The notes under the pieces: generated by a model
What the model was told of the DNA's origin: nothing
Database searches by the model: none
The model's input: only the letters and a program-made list of their open reading frames with translations
Translations under genes and position numbers: made by a program
Shown: positions 8,121-15,700 of the stretch, one piece after another
How positions within the stretch are numbered: the first letter of the stretch is position 1
Layout of the letters: each line of letters starts with the position of its first letter
Assembly (NCBI GenBank): GCA_964448395.1
Contig: CAYUWM010000004.1
Coordinates: 1-47,033 of the forward strand
DNA from: CAYUWM01 sp964448395
GTDB taxonomy: Bacteria > Chloroflexota > Dehalococcoidia > E44-bin15
Direction: 5' to 3'
DNA length: 47,033 bases

Positions 8121-8636
8121 ATGATAACCACCGACATGATAAAGGATTTGCGGGAGAAGACGGGGGCCGGTATCATGGACTGCAAACGGGCCCTGAAGCA
8201 GACGGACGGCGACCTTGAGGGTGCTGCCCAGATTCTGTTCCAGCAGGGTTACCAGAAGGCGGAGAAGAAGGCCCAGCGTGAAGCCAGGGAGGGACTGGTG
8301 GAGGCTTATGTCCACACCGGCGGACGCATCGGTGCGCTGGTGGAGGTGAACTGCGAAAGCGACTTCGTAGCCCGTACCGATGATTTCAAATCCCTGGCCC
8401 ACAACATCGCGATGCAGGTAGCAGCCACTGACCCGCGGTATATATACGTCGAAGACATGCCTCCGGAAGGGGACCGTGACAACGGGTTGGACCCCGGCGA
8501 GGTTTGCCTGCTCTCGCAGCCGTTCATCAAAGACCCGCAGAAGACCATCCAGGACGTTATCACCGAGACGGTGGCCAGGGTCGGTGAGAATATCAAGGTG
8601 CGGAGATTTGCCCGCTTCGAGCTGGGCAAAGATTGA
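8121..8636 (+). CDS. tsf: Elongation factor Ts (short form)
   Basis: EF-Ts is the guanine-nucleotide exchange factor for EF-Tu. The N-terminal UBA-like domain (MIKDLREKTGAGIMDCKRAL) and the core motif VEVNCESDFVARTDDFK are clear. At 171 residues it is far shorter than the E. coli form and carries a single dimerisation-type core ending KVRRFARFELGK, like the short versions in some other phyla. The ATG after GAGGAATAAC is chosen; an upstream extension would overlap rpsB. Confidence 0.96.
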   Translation: MITTDMIKDLREKTGAGIMDCKRALKQTDGDLEGAAQILFQQGYQKAEKKAQREAREGLVEAYVHTGGRIGALVEVNCESDFVARTDDFKSLAHNIAMQVAATDPRYIYVEDMPPEGDRDNGLDPGEVCLLSQPFIKDPQKTIQDVITETVARVGENIKVRRFARFELGKD

Positions 8637-8639
8637 ACC

Positions 8640-9359
8640 ATGGGAACGGCCCGGTACAAGCGCATTCTGTTGAAGATCAGCGGGGAGGCCCTAACCGGTG
8701 ACTCGGAGTATGGCATCGACCTCGCCACCCTGAGGAATTTCGGCCGTCAGATAAGGCAGGTAATGGACACCGGGGTGGAACTGGCCATAGTGGTCGGTGG
8801 AGGAAATGTGTGGCGCGGGTCGACAGCGGAGGCGATGGGCATGGAACGCGCCACCGCCGACTACGCCGGGATGCTGGCAACAGTAATCAACGCCCTTGCC
8901 TTGCAGGACGCCCTGGAGAAGGAGGGGGTGGACACCCGCACCCAGAGCGCCCTCACCATCCAATCGGTGGCTGAGTCTCATATCCGGCGCCGCGCCATGC
9001 GCCACCTGGAGAAGGGCAGAGCGGTCATCTTCGCCGGCGGCACCGGCAACCCCTACATGACCACCGATACCGCGGCGGCGCTCAGGGCCATCGAGATCGG
9101 GGCCGATGTGCTGCTCATGGGCAAGCATAAAGTCGATGGTGTCTACGACGCCGACCCCCAAAAGAAACCTGATGCTAAAAGATTCAAGAATATCAGTTTT
9201 TCCGATGCCCTGAAGCTCCACCTGAAGGTTATGGATGCCACCGCCCTGTCCCTCTGCCGGGAGTATAATCTGCCCATAGTGGTATTCGATCTCAGTGCCC
9301 CGCAGAGCATCGTTAAAGCGGCCGAGGGAGAGGTGGTCGGCACCACAGTCACCAGTTAG
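8640..9359 (+). CDS. pyrH: UMP kinase
   Basis: PyrH phosphorylates UMP to UDP for pyrimidine nucleotide synthesis. The 239-residue product has the amino-acid-kinase fold motifs: RILLKISGEALTG at the N terminus, VVGGGNVWRGS, ADYAGMLATVINALALQD, and FAGGTGNPYMTTDTAAALRA near residue 135. It starts 3 bases after tsf and keeps the widely conserved tsf-pyrH-frr order. Confidence 0.98.
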   Translation: MGTARYKRILLKISGEALTGDSEYGIDLATLRNFGRQIRQVMDTGVELAIVVGGGNVWRGSTAEAMGMERATADYAGMLATVINALALQDALEKEGVDTRTQSALTIQSVAESHIRRRAMRHLEKGRAVIFAGGTGNPYMTTDTAAALRAIEIGADVLLMGKHKVDGVYDADPQKKPDAKRFKNISFSDALKLHLKVMDATALSLCREYNLPIVVFDLSAPQSIVKAAEGEVVGTTVTS

Positions 9360-9368
9360 AGGCTAGCG

Positions 9369-9926
9369 ATGATAGAAGACGTGTTGTCAGACGCAAGCTC
9401 CCGTATGGGGAAGACCATTGAGGCTCTCAAGAAGGACCTCGCCACCGTACGCACCGGTAGGGCGACCCCGGCGCTGGTGGATAATATCAAGGTGGAGTAC
9501 TACGGCACACCCACGCCGCTGAAGCAGATAGCCACCATCTCCGCACCGGAGGCCCGGCTCCTCGTTATCCAGCCGTGGGATAACAGCACCATCGGCGAGA
9601 TCAAGAAGGCCATCCAGAAATCGGAACTGGGGCTTAACCCCTCCAGCGACGGCAGCCTCATACGCCTATCGATACCCCTGCTGTCGGAGGAACGCAGGAA
9701 AGAGCTGGTCAAGGTGGTCCACAAGAAGACCGAAGACGGCCGGGTGGCGCTGCGCAACGTCAGGCGGGACGCGCTGGAGATGCTGCGCGAGCTCGAGCGG
9801 GAGAAAGAGATATCCCAGGACGAGCAGAAGCGGGCCCAGGAACGCCTCCAGGAGATCACCGACGAATTCATCGCCGAGGCGGGCAAGGCGGCGGAGGCCA
9901 AAGAGACCGAGCTGCTGGAGGTTTAG
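9369..9926 (+). CDS. frr: Ribosome recycling factor
   Basis: RRF splits post-termination ribosomes together with EF-G. The 185-residue length is exactly typical. Motifs seen are TVRTGRATPALVDNIKVEYYG, the PWDNSTIGEIKKAI hinge region, and the C-terminal helical bundle rich in R, K and E (RVALRNVRRDALEML). It lies 9 bases after pyrH. Confidence 0.98.
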   Translation: MIEDVLSDASSRMGKTIEALKKDLATVRTGRATPALVDNIKVEYYGTPTPLKQIATISAPEARLLVIQPWDNSTIGEIKKAIQKSELGLNPSSDGSLIRLSIPLLSEERRKELVKVVHKKTEDGRVALRNVRRDALEMLRELEREKEISQDEQKRAQERLQEITDEFIAEAGKAAEAKETELLEV

Positions 9927-9960
9927 GTCAGGCCCGGGGAATCCGGTTACGGATACGGCA

Positions 9961-10677
9961 GTGGCGCAACCTGAAATCAAGCACATCCCGCAACACGTCG
10001 CCATCATCATGGATGGCAACGGCCGCTGGGCTGAAGAGCGGGGCCTGCCACGGCTCTCCGGACACCGCGCCGGCACGGAAAACATCCGCCACGTAATAAG
10101 GTGCTTCTCAGACCGTGGGGTGAAATACGTCACGCTGTACGCCTTCTCCACCGAGAACTGGAGCCGCCCCCGGCTCGAGGTTGAAGGCCTCATGCGTATC
10201 CTGGAAGAGTCCATCGACCGCGAGACCCAGAACCTGCACCAGGAAGGGGTCAGGCTCATCCATCTCGGCAGCGGCGAAGGCCTCTCCGATACCCTCAGGC
10301 AGAAGGTCCAATATGCGCTCGACCTCACCAGGGACAACAGCCGGGTTACCCTGTGTCTGGCATATAACTACGGCGGCCGCGCCGAGATAGCCGAAGCGGT
10401 GAAGCGCATCCTGCAGAACGGCGTCCGACCCGATGATGTCGACGAAGAGTTGATATCCCGCCACCTTTATACCGCGGGGCTGCCCGACCCCGACCTCATC
10501 ATCCGCACCGGCGGCGAGATGCGCCTCAGCAACTTCCTCATCTGGCAGGCGGCCTACAGCGAGTACTACTCCACCCCCGCCCTGTGGCCCGACTTCGGCA
10601 CCGAGGAGGTGGAACGAGCCCTTAGCGCCTACAGCGAGCGGGAACGGCGCTTCGGGGGATTGAAAAGGGGAAACTGA
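9961..10677 (+). CDS. uppS: Undecaprenyl (polyprenyl) diphosphate synthase
   Basis: This cis-prenyltransferase extends farnesyl diphosphate with isopentenyl diphosphate to make the lipid carrier for cell-envelope polymers. The motifs are HVAIIMDGNGRWAEERGL, GHRAGTENIRHVI, TLYAFSTENWSRP, and the C-terminal LIIRTGGEMRLSNFLIWQ and SEYYSTPALWPDF. It starts at a GTG and is 238 residues long. It uses the isoprenoid precursors produced by dxr and ispG encoded further down the same operon. Confidence 0.96.
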   Translation: MAQPEIKHIPQHVAIIMDGNGRWAEERGLPRLSGHRAGTENIRHVIRCFSDRGVKYVTLYAFSTENWSRPRLEVEGLMRILEESIDRETQNLHQEGVRLIHLGSGEGLSDTLRQKVQYALDLTRDNSRVTLCLAYNYGGRAEIAEAVKRILQNGVRPDDVDEELISRHLYTAGLPDPDLIIRTGGEMRLSNFLIWQAAYSEYYSTPALWPDFGTEEVERALSAYSERERRFGGLKRGN

Positions 10678-10696
10678 AAGCCGGAGAGAAGATAGC

Positions 10697-11491
10697 ATGC
10701 TGAAGAGATGGATTAGCGCACTGGTCCTTCTGGCAATCGTGTTTGTGGTCACCTGGTTCGGCGACCCCGCCTTTTCCATACTCATCGCACTGGTCGCTGC
10801 CCTGGCAGCGGTGGAGTTCTACGGCATGAGGGGACTGACTAGGGAACACCCTCTCACCATTCTGGGACTTATCGGGGTGCTCGCCTTCATCGTGGTGGCC
10901 CACATCGAATGCAGTTACGCCAAGCCCACCGTAACCGCAGCAGTGGCCCTGCCGCTGATCTGGCTCCTCATCCGACCGCCGGCCCGGGACACCGCATTCA
11001 AATGGGCGTGGACCCTCACCGGCATCATCTACATCGGCTGGATGCTGAGCCACTTCATCCCCCTCCGCGAACTGGCCGGTGGCCGGGACTGGGTGCTGCT
11101 GGCCCTGTTCACCAACATAGCCACCGACACCGCCGCCTTCTTCGTTGGCAGGGCGTGGGGACGCCACCACCTCGCCCCCCACATCAGCGCGGGCAAGACC
11201 TGGGAGGGCTCGGTGGCGGGCTTCATCGCCGCCGTAGCGGCAGCGGTGCTCATGGTTTCCGTCCTGCCCGCCCTCGACGCCATCCCCTACTGGCAAGCGG
11301 TGATCCTTGGCGCCCTCATCGGCGTATTCGCCCAGGTTGGCGACCTCACAGAGTCGATGTTCAAGCGCAGCGCCGGCCTGAAGGATTCAGGTAAGCTTAT
11401 CCCCGGCCACGGCGGCATCCTCGACCGCCTCGACAGCATCCTGTTCACCGGGGTCGTCACCTACTACTACGTGATATTCATGGTGGCCTAG
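10697..11491 (+). CDS. cdsA: Phosphatidate cytidylyltransferase (CDP-diacylglycerol synthase)
   Basis: CdsA makes CDP-diacylglycerol from phosphatidate and CTP at the membrane. About eight membrane helices are visible in 264 residues. The C-terminal family signature is complete: SAGKTWEGSVAGF near residue 170, then DLTESMFKRSAGLKDSGKL and GHGGILDRLDSI. Its product is the substrate of the CDP-alcohol phosphotransferase encoded near the end of the inositol-lipid cluster in this window. Confidence 0.96.
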   Translation: MLKRWISALVLLAIVFVVTWFGDPAFSILIALVAALAAVEFYGMRGLTREHPLTILGLIGVLAFIVVAHIECSYAKPTVTAAVALPLIWLLIRPPARDTAFKWAWTLTGIIYIGWMLSHFIPLRELAGGRDWVLLALFTNIATDTAAFFVGRAWGRHHLAPHISAGKTWEGSVAGFIAAVAAAVLMVSVLPALDAIPYWQAVILGALIGVFAQVGDLTESMFKRSAGLKDSGKLIPGHGGILDRLDSILFTGVVTYYYVIFMVA

Positions 11492-11526
11492 AACGGCACG
11501 GCCAGCCCCCACCGATGCAGGCTGCT

Positions 11527-11556
11527 TTGAACATGCGCTGCCTGCTATGATACAAT
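11527..11556 (+). promoter_or_regulatory. Predicted internal promoter before dxr
   Basis: TTGAAC, an 18-base spacer and TACAAT (overlapping TATGAT) fall in the 100-base gap between cdsA and dxr, the widest gap in the operon. Confidence 0.45.
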
Positions 11557-11593
11557 GGGCTGTAGTTCGATTAACTTCACTTGACGATTGGAT

Positions 11594-12730
11594 ATGGGCA
11601 AGGATATAAAACGGCTGGCCATACTGGGCTCTACCGGCTCCATCGGTCGGCAGACGCTGGACGTGGTGCGCTCCTTTCCCGAGCGATTCAACGTAATCGG
11701 ACTCGGCGGGGGCAGGAACACGGCGCTGCTGGCACAGCAGGCCGAGGAGTTCCAACCTAAGTTTATCTCGACGGCGGACGGCGGGGGGCTGCCCGGCGTC
11801 GCCGCCGAGCCGCTGTCCCCCGCGGAGCTGGCGTCGCACCCCGATGTCGACCTGGCAGTCATCGCCATCTCGGGCAAGGCCGGCCTCGAGCCCACCCTGG
11901 CGGCCATCAGGACGCGTAAAGCTGTCGCCCTGGCTACCAAAGAGGCGCTGGTGATGGCCGGGGGCATAATCATGGCACAGGCAGGGGAGTACGGTGTCCG
12001 CATCATGCCCATCGACAGCGAGCCCAGCGCGGTATGGCAGTGCCTCCGCGGCGAGGAGCAGCCCATCGCCCGCATCATCCTCACCGCCTCCGGCGGCCCG
12101 TTCCGCCACCTCACGCCTGAGGAGCTGAAGGCGGTGACGCCGCAGCAGGCGCTGGAGCACCCCACCTGGAAGATGGGGCCCAAGATCACCATCGACTCCG
12201 CCACCCTGATGAACAAGGGGTTCGAGGCCATCGAGATGAGCTGGCTGTTCGGCGTGCCGCTGGAGGACATAGAGATCGTTATCCACCCCCAGAGCATCGT
12301 CCACTCCATGGTGGAGTTCGCCGACGGCTCGGTCAAGGCGCAACTGAGCATCCCCGACATGCGCTTCCCCATCCAGTACGCCCTGTTCTACCCCCAGCGC
12401 GTGCCGAATAACCTGCTGCCCCATCTCGATTTCCTGAACATCTCCGACGCCTCGGCCACAAGCGCCCTGACATTCGAGCCTCCCGACAGGGGTAAATTCC
12501 CCTGCTTGCGGCTTGCGCTGGAGGCGGGGCGCCGGGGGGGCACCTGCCCCGCGGTGCTCTCCGCCGCCGACGAGGTGGCGGTGGAGCTGTTCCTCGACGG
12601 GCGCATCGGCTTCGCCGACATACCCCGGCTGGTGGCGGATGCCCTGGAGCAGCACCGCAGCATCGCCGACCCTTCGCTCGATGACATCATCGCCGCCGAC
12701 GAGTGGGCGCGGGGGAGGGCGGTGACATGA
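11594..12730 (+). CDS. dxr: 1-deoxy-D-xylulose 5-phosphate reductoisomerase
   Basis: Dxr catalyses the NADPH-dependent second step of the methylerythritol phosphate pathway to isoprenoids. The N-terminal NADPH fold (LAILGSTGSIGRQTLDVV) is followed by ALATKEALVMAGG, the metal/substrate motif MPIDSEPSAVWQCL, LTASGGPFRHL, the catalytic-loop segment HPTWKMGPKITIDSATLMNK, and HPQSIVHSMVEFADG. The ATG is used; a TTG two codons upstream is possible, and neither has a strong ribosome-binding site. The stop overlaps the rseP start (ATGA). Confidence 0.96.
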   Translation: MGKDIKRLAILGSTGSIGRQTLDVVRSFPERFNVIGLGGGRNTALLAQQAEEFQPKFISTADGGGLPGVAAEPLSPAELASHPDVDLAVIAISGKAGLEPTLAAIRTRKAVALATKEALVMAGGIIMAQAGEYGVRIMPIDSEPSAVWQCLRGEEQPIARIILTASGGPFRHLTPEELKAVTPQQALEHPTWKMGPKITIDSATLMNKGFEAIEMSWLFGVPLEDIEIVIHPQSIVHSMVEFADGSVKAQLSIPDMRFPIQYALFYPQRVPNNLLPHLDFLNISDASATSALTFEPPDRGKFPCLRLALEAGRRGGTCPAVLSAADEVAVELFLDGRIGFADIPRLVADALEQHRSIADPSLDDIIAADEWARGRAVT

Positions 12731-13797
12731 CTATACTAATATCGATTGTCGCCTTCCTGGTGATCATCATCCTGCTCATCCTGGTCCACGAGTTCGGCCA
12801 CTACATCACCGCCAAGGTGTCCGATGTCAAGGTGGAGGAGTTCGGCCTGGGGCTGCCGCCGCGCATCTGGGGCTTCCAGAAGGGAGAGACGATATACTCC
12901 ATCAACTGGATACCCCTCGGCGGCTTCTGTAAAATGGCGGGGGAGGAGGACCCCGACGTACCGCGCAGCCTGGCCAGCAAGAACATCAAGACCAGGCTCA
13001 TCGTGCTCAGCGCCGGCTCGGTTTTCATGCTGCTGTTCCCCCTGTTCCTGCTGCCGGCGGCCTACATGACGCCCATGGAGCGGGTAGCCGAGGACGGCGG
13101 GGTGTGGATCAGCGCCATCGATGAGGGCTCGCCGGCGGAAACGGCGGACATCGCCATCGGTGACATCATACTCACCATCGACGGGGAAGGGGTTAAAGAC
13201 TTCGACGATATGCACCGTATCGTGGATCCCAAGCGCGGTTCTGACGTCACGATGGAGCTCCAGCGGGGCGATGCGGTAATCGTAGAGACGGTATACGCAC
13301 GGACGGAGGAGGAAACGCCTGAGGGAAGAGGAACGACAGGCGTCGAGATGAGCTATATTATGGAGTCCAAGGCCTATCCCCCGTGGGAGGCCGTACCCAA
13401 GGGGCTCAGCGAGTACGGCGAGATCATGGTGGCGATGAAGGACGCCTGGGGCATGCTGTTCAGCGGCGAGGTGGCGTTCAAGGACGCCTTCGCCGGCCCC
13501 ATCGGCATCGCCCAGATGACCGGCGAGATAGCCGGCCTGGGCATCGACCCCCTTATCCGGCTGGCGGTGATAATCAGCGTGACGCTGGGCATAGTCAACC
13601 TACTGCCGGTGCCCGGTCTTGACGGCGGCCGGCTGGTGTTCGTCATCATCGAGGGCATCCGCCGCGGCAAGCGCATCTCGCCCAAGAAGGAGGGGATGAT
13701 CCACCTCATCGGCTTCCTGTCCCTGCTGGCATTCGTCATCTGGGTCAGCCAGAACGATATCGCGCGCCTGCTGAGCGGGGGGAGCTTCCTGCCGTGA
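12727..13797 (+). CDS. rseP: RIP metalloprotease RseP (site-2 protease)
   Basis: This intramembrane zinc protease cleaves membrane-embedded substrates such as anti-sigma factors. The 356-residue protein has the HEFGH zinc site in the first membrane helix, and a PDZ domain near residues 120 to 200 (SPAETADIAIGDIILTIDGE). The second active-site motif NLLPVPGLDGGRLVF lies near residue 300, with a final membrane helix after it. It starts in a 4-base overlap with dxr and ends in a GTGA overlap with ispG. The dxr-rseP-ispG order is common in bacteria. Confidence 0.95.
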   Translation: MTILISIVAFLVIIILLILVHEFGHYITAKVSDVKVEEFGLGLPPRIWGFQKGETIYSINWIPLGGFCKMAGEEDPDVPRSLASKNIKTRLIVLSAGSVFMLLFPLFLLPAAYMTPMERVAEDGGVWISAIDEGSPAETADIAIGDIILTIDGEGVKDFDDMHRIVDPKRGSDVTMELQRGDAVIVETVYARTEEETPEGRGTTGVEMSYIMESKAYPPWEAVPKGLSEYGEIMVAMKDAWGMLFSGEVAFKDAFAGPIGIAQMTGEIAGLGIDPLIRLAVIISVTLGIVNLLPVPGLDGGRLVFVIIEGIRRGKRISPKKEGMIHLIGFLSLLAFVIWVSQNDIARLLSGGSFLP

Positions 13798-14708
13798 TCA
13801 AGCGCAGAATGTCAAAGCCCATCGACATCGGCGGGGTGACCGTCGGCGGCGGGGCGCCGGTGGTGGTACAGTCGATGACCAAGACCGACACCCGCGACGC
13901 CATGGCCACCGTGGAGCAGATACGCCGCCTGGAGCGATGCGGCTGCCAGCTGGTGCGGGTGGCCGTGCCCGACGGCGAGGCCGCCGCCGCCATCGCCACC
14001 ATCAAGCCGCTTACTGCGATCCCTCTCATCGCCGACATCCACTTCGACTACCGCCTCGGCATCCTCGCCATCGAGAGCGGGGCCGACGGCCTGCGGCTGA
14101 ACCCGGGCAACATCCGCGATACCACCGAGATAACGGCGGTGGTGCTGGCAGCCAAGGAGAGAGGCATATCGATAAGGATCGGGGTCAACGCCGGCAGCCT
14201 GCCGTCCAACGAGGACGAGGGCCTGCCNNNNNNNNNNNNNNNNNNNNNNNNNNNNNNNNNNNNNNNNNNNNNNNNNNNNNNNNNNNNNNNNNNNNNNNNN
14301 NNNNNNNNNNNNNNNNNNNNNNNNNNNGAGGGCATCGGCGACACCATCCGCGTGTCGCTCACCGGCGACCCCTGCGACGAGGTGGCCGCCGGTTACGAGA
14401 TACTCAAAGCGCTCAACCTCAGCCGCCGCGGGCCCACGCTGGTGAGCTGCCCCACCTGCGGCCGCACCGAGGTGGATATAATGGGCCTGGCCGTCGAGGT
14501 GGAGGAGCGGCTGTCCAAGATAGACAAATCGATAACCGTGGCGGTCATGGGCTGCGTGGTCAACGGCCCCGGCGAGGCGCGCATGGCCGACGTGGGCATC
14601 GCCTGCGGCAACGGCCGCGGCGTCATCTTCCGCAAGGGGGAGCAGGTGCGCACCGTGGAGGAGGCCGACTTCCTGACGGCGTTGATGGAAGAGGTGGAGA
14701 GGCTATGA
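13794..14708 (+). CDS. ispG: 4-hydroxy-3-methylbut-2-enyl diphosphate synthase, interrupted by an assembly gap
   Basis: IspG is the [4Fe-4S] enzyme that makes HMBPP in the methylerythritol phosphate pathway. The N-terminal barrel is visible (VVQSMTKTDTRDAMATVEQI, PLIADIHFDYRLG, GLRLNPGNI, IRIGVNAGSL). The C-terminal part has EGIGDTIRVSLTGDP, the cluster ligands SCPTCGRTEVDIMG, and MGCVVNGPGEA. About 79 residues expected between these parts are missing in a run of 100 Ns. GTG is the start, overlapping the rseP stop. The ORF is in frame on both sides, so I read this as a gap and not a broken gene. Confidence 0.93.
   Translation: MIKRRMSKPIDIGGVTVGGGAPVVVQSMTKTDTRDAMATVEQIRRLERCGCQLVRVAVPDGEAAAAIATIKPLTAIPLIADIHFDYRLGILAIESGADGLRLNPGNIRDTTEITAVVLAAKERGISIRIGVNAGSLPSNEDEGLXXXXXXXXXXXXXXXXXXXXXXXXXXXXXXXXXXEGIGDTIRVSLTGDPCDEVAAGYEILKALNLSRRGPTLVSCPTCGRTEVDIMGLAVEVEERLSKIDKSITVAVMGCVVNGPGEARMADVGIACGNGRGVIFRKGEQVRTVEEADFLTALMEEVERL
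14228..14327. other. Assembly gap (100 N) inside ispG
   Basis: This is a run of exactly 100 N, the conventional placeholder for a gap of unknown size. Comparison with the usual IspG length suggests that the real missing sequence is nearer 240 bases. Confidence 0.99.
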
Positions 14709-15697
14709 GTGAGGAAGAAGAGCCTCTAACCAGAGATGATGTCCTCAAGATGATTGAGGAACACGGCGGGCCAAACGGATTAGACCTTTCAGGGGCAATC
14801 TTCGTGCCAGGTATTGATCTTTCTAACATGAATCTTGCTGGTATCATCCTAGAAAAAGCTGACCTTAAAGGAGCTAATTTACAGCATTCAGATTTACAAG
14901 ACAGAGTGAATTTACAAGATGCAAACCTCTCATGTGCTAATCTCGAAGGGACTTCTCTCCTTTACGCCAACCTAAACGGAGCCGACCTAGGTAAAACAAA
15001 GTTAAAAGGTGCTAGCTTGAGTTACGCCAAAATGAAGAAGGCGAACCTATGGGCTGCCGACCTTACTTATACAGAGCTAACAGATGCTGATTTGGAAAGT
15101 GCCAAATTGCGTGGGGCTACTCTAATTAATACATACATATCACGTGCAAATCTCTCGAATGCTTCGCTTTATGGCGCAGACCTTTCACAAGCTGTTGGGC
15201 TGTCTGGGATCAATTGGGGTAAGAACTATATTGTAGGTGAAGAGGCTGAAGGATACCCAGCAACTGCCACAGAAGTATATCGCTCTCTCAAAAAATGTTA
15301 TACCGATGCAGGAATATATGACATTGCAGGCAATTTCTATTTTCGTGAAATGACAATGAAGAGAAAATTGATGAAATGGTGGCCTAACCCACTACCACGT
15401 GCATGGGTAAAACTTTTGTCTATTCTTTGTGGCTACGGCGAAAAGCCACTAAGGGTAATAGCATGGGCAGCAGCAGTTGTGCTGGGTTTAGGAAGTATCT
15501 ACATAGCGGGCGCGCAATCACCGCTAATGGCATATTATTTCAGCGCGGTCTCCTTCACCGCTCTCGGCTATGGGGCATGGATTAACTCTTCTTCTATAGA
15601 AACCTGGGTAAAGGCATTAGGAGCATTAGAAGCGTTTTTAGGGGTTTTCATGATGGCCCTGTTCTTGGTAACATTCACCAGAAGGATGACAAGGTAA
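14705..15697 (+). CDS. Pentapeptide-repeat protein with C-terminal two-helix K+-channel-like pore
   Basis: The 330-residue product has pentapeptide repeats of the A(D/N)LxX type over about residues 26 to 165. A linker follows (YRSLKKCYTDAGIYDIAGN, then FYFREM near residue 211) that recurs in similar bacterial fusions. The C-terminal module is a membrane helix (251-268), a re-entrant pore segment with the filter-like TALGYG (285-290), and a last helix (303-323). This is the layout of 2-TM potassium channels (Ion_trans_2), but the usual Asp after GYG is Ala. Codon use is clearly more AT-rich than its neighbours. The start overlaps the ispG stop (ATGA). Function is inferred; transport of an ion is plausible, not shown. 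Confidence 0.8.
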   Translation: MSEEEEPLTRDDVLKMIEEHGGPNGLDLSGAIFVPGIDLSNMNLAGIILEKADLKGANLQHSDLQDRVNLQDANLSCANLEGTSLLYANLNGADLGKTKLKGASLSYAKMKKANLWAADLTYTELTDADLESAKLRGATLINTYISRANLSNASLYGADLSQAVGLSGINWGKNYIVGEEAEGYPATATEVYRSLKKCYTDAGIYDIAGNFYFREMTMKRKLMKWWPNPLPRAWVKLLSILCGYGEKPLRVIAWAAAVVLGLGSIYIAGAQSPLMAYYFSAVSFTALGYGAWINSSSIETWVKALGALEAFLGVFMMALFLVTFTRRMTR

Positions 15698-15700
15698 AAA

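Noticed and set aside
13937..15697. A 586-codon frame joining part of ispG to the pentapeptide gene as one fusion
   Set aside because: The first half reads the wrong frame of ispG (Arg/His-rich) and crosses the N gap; the pentapeptide protein starts at its own ATG at 14705.
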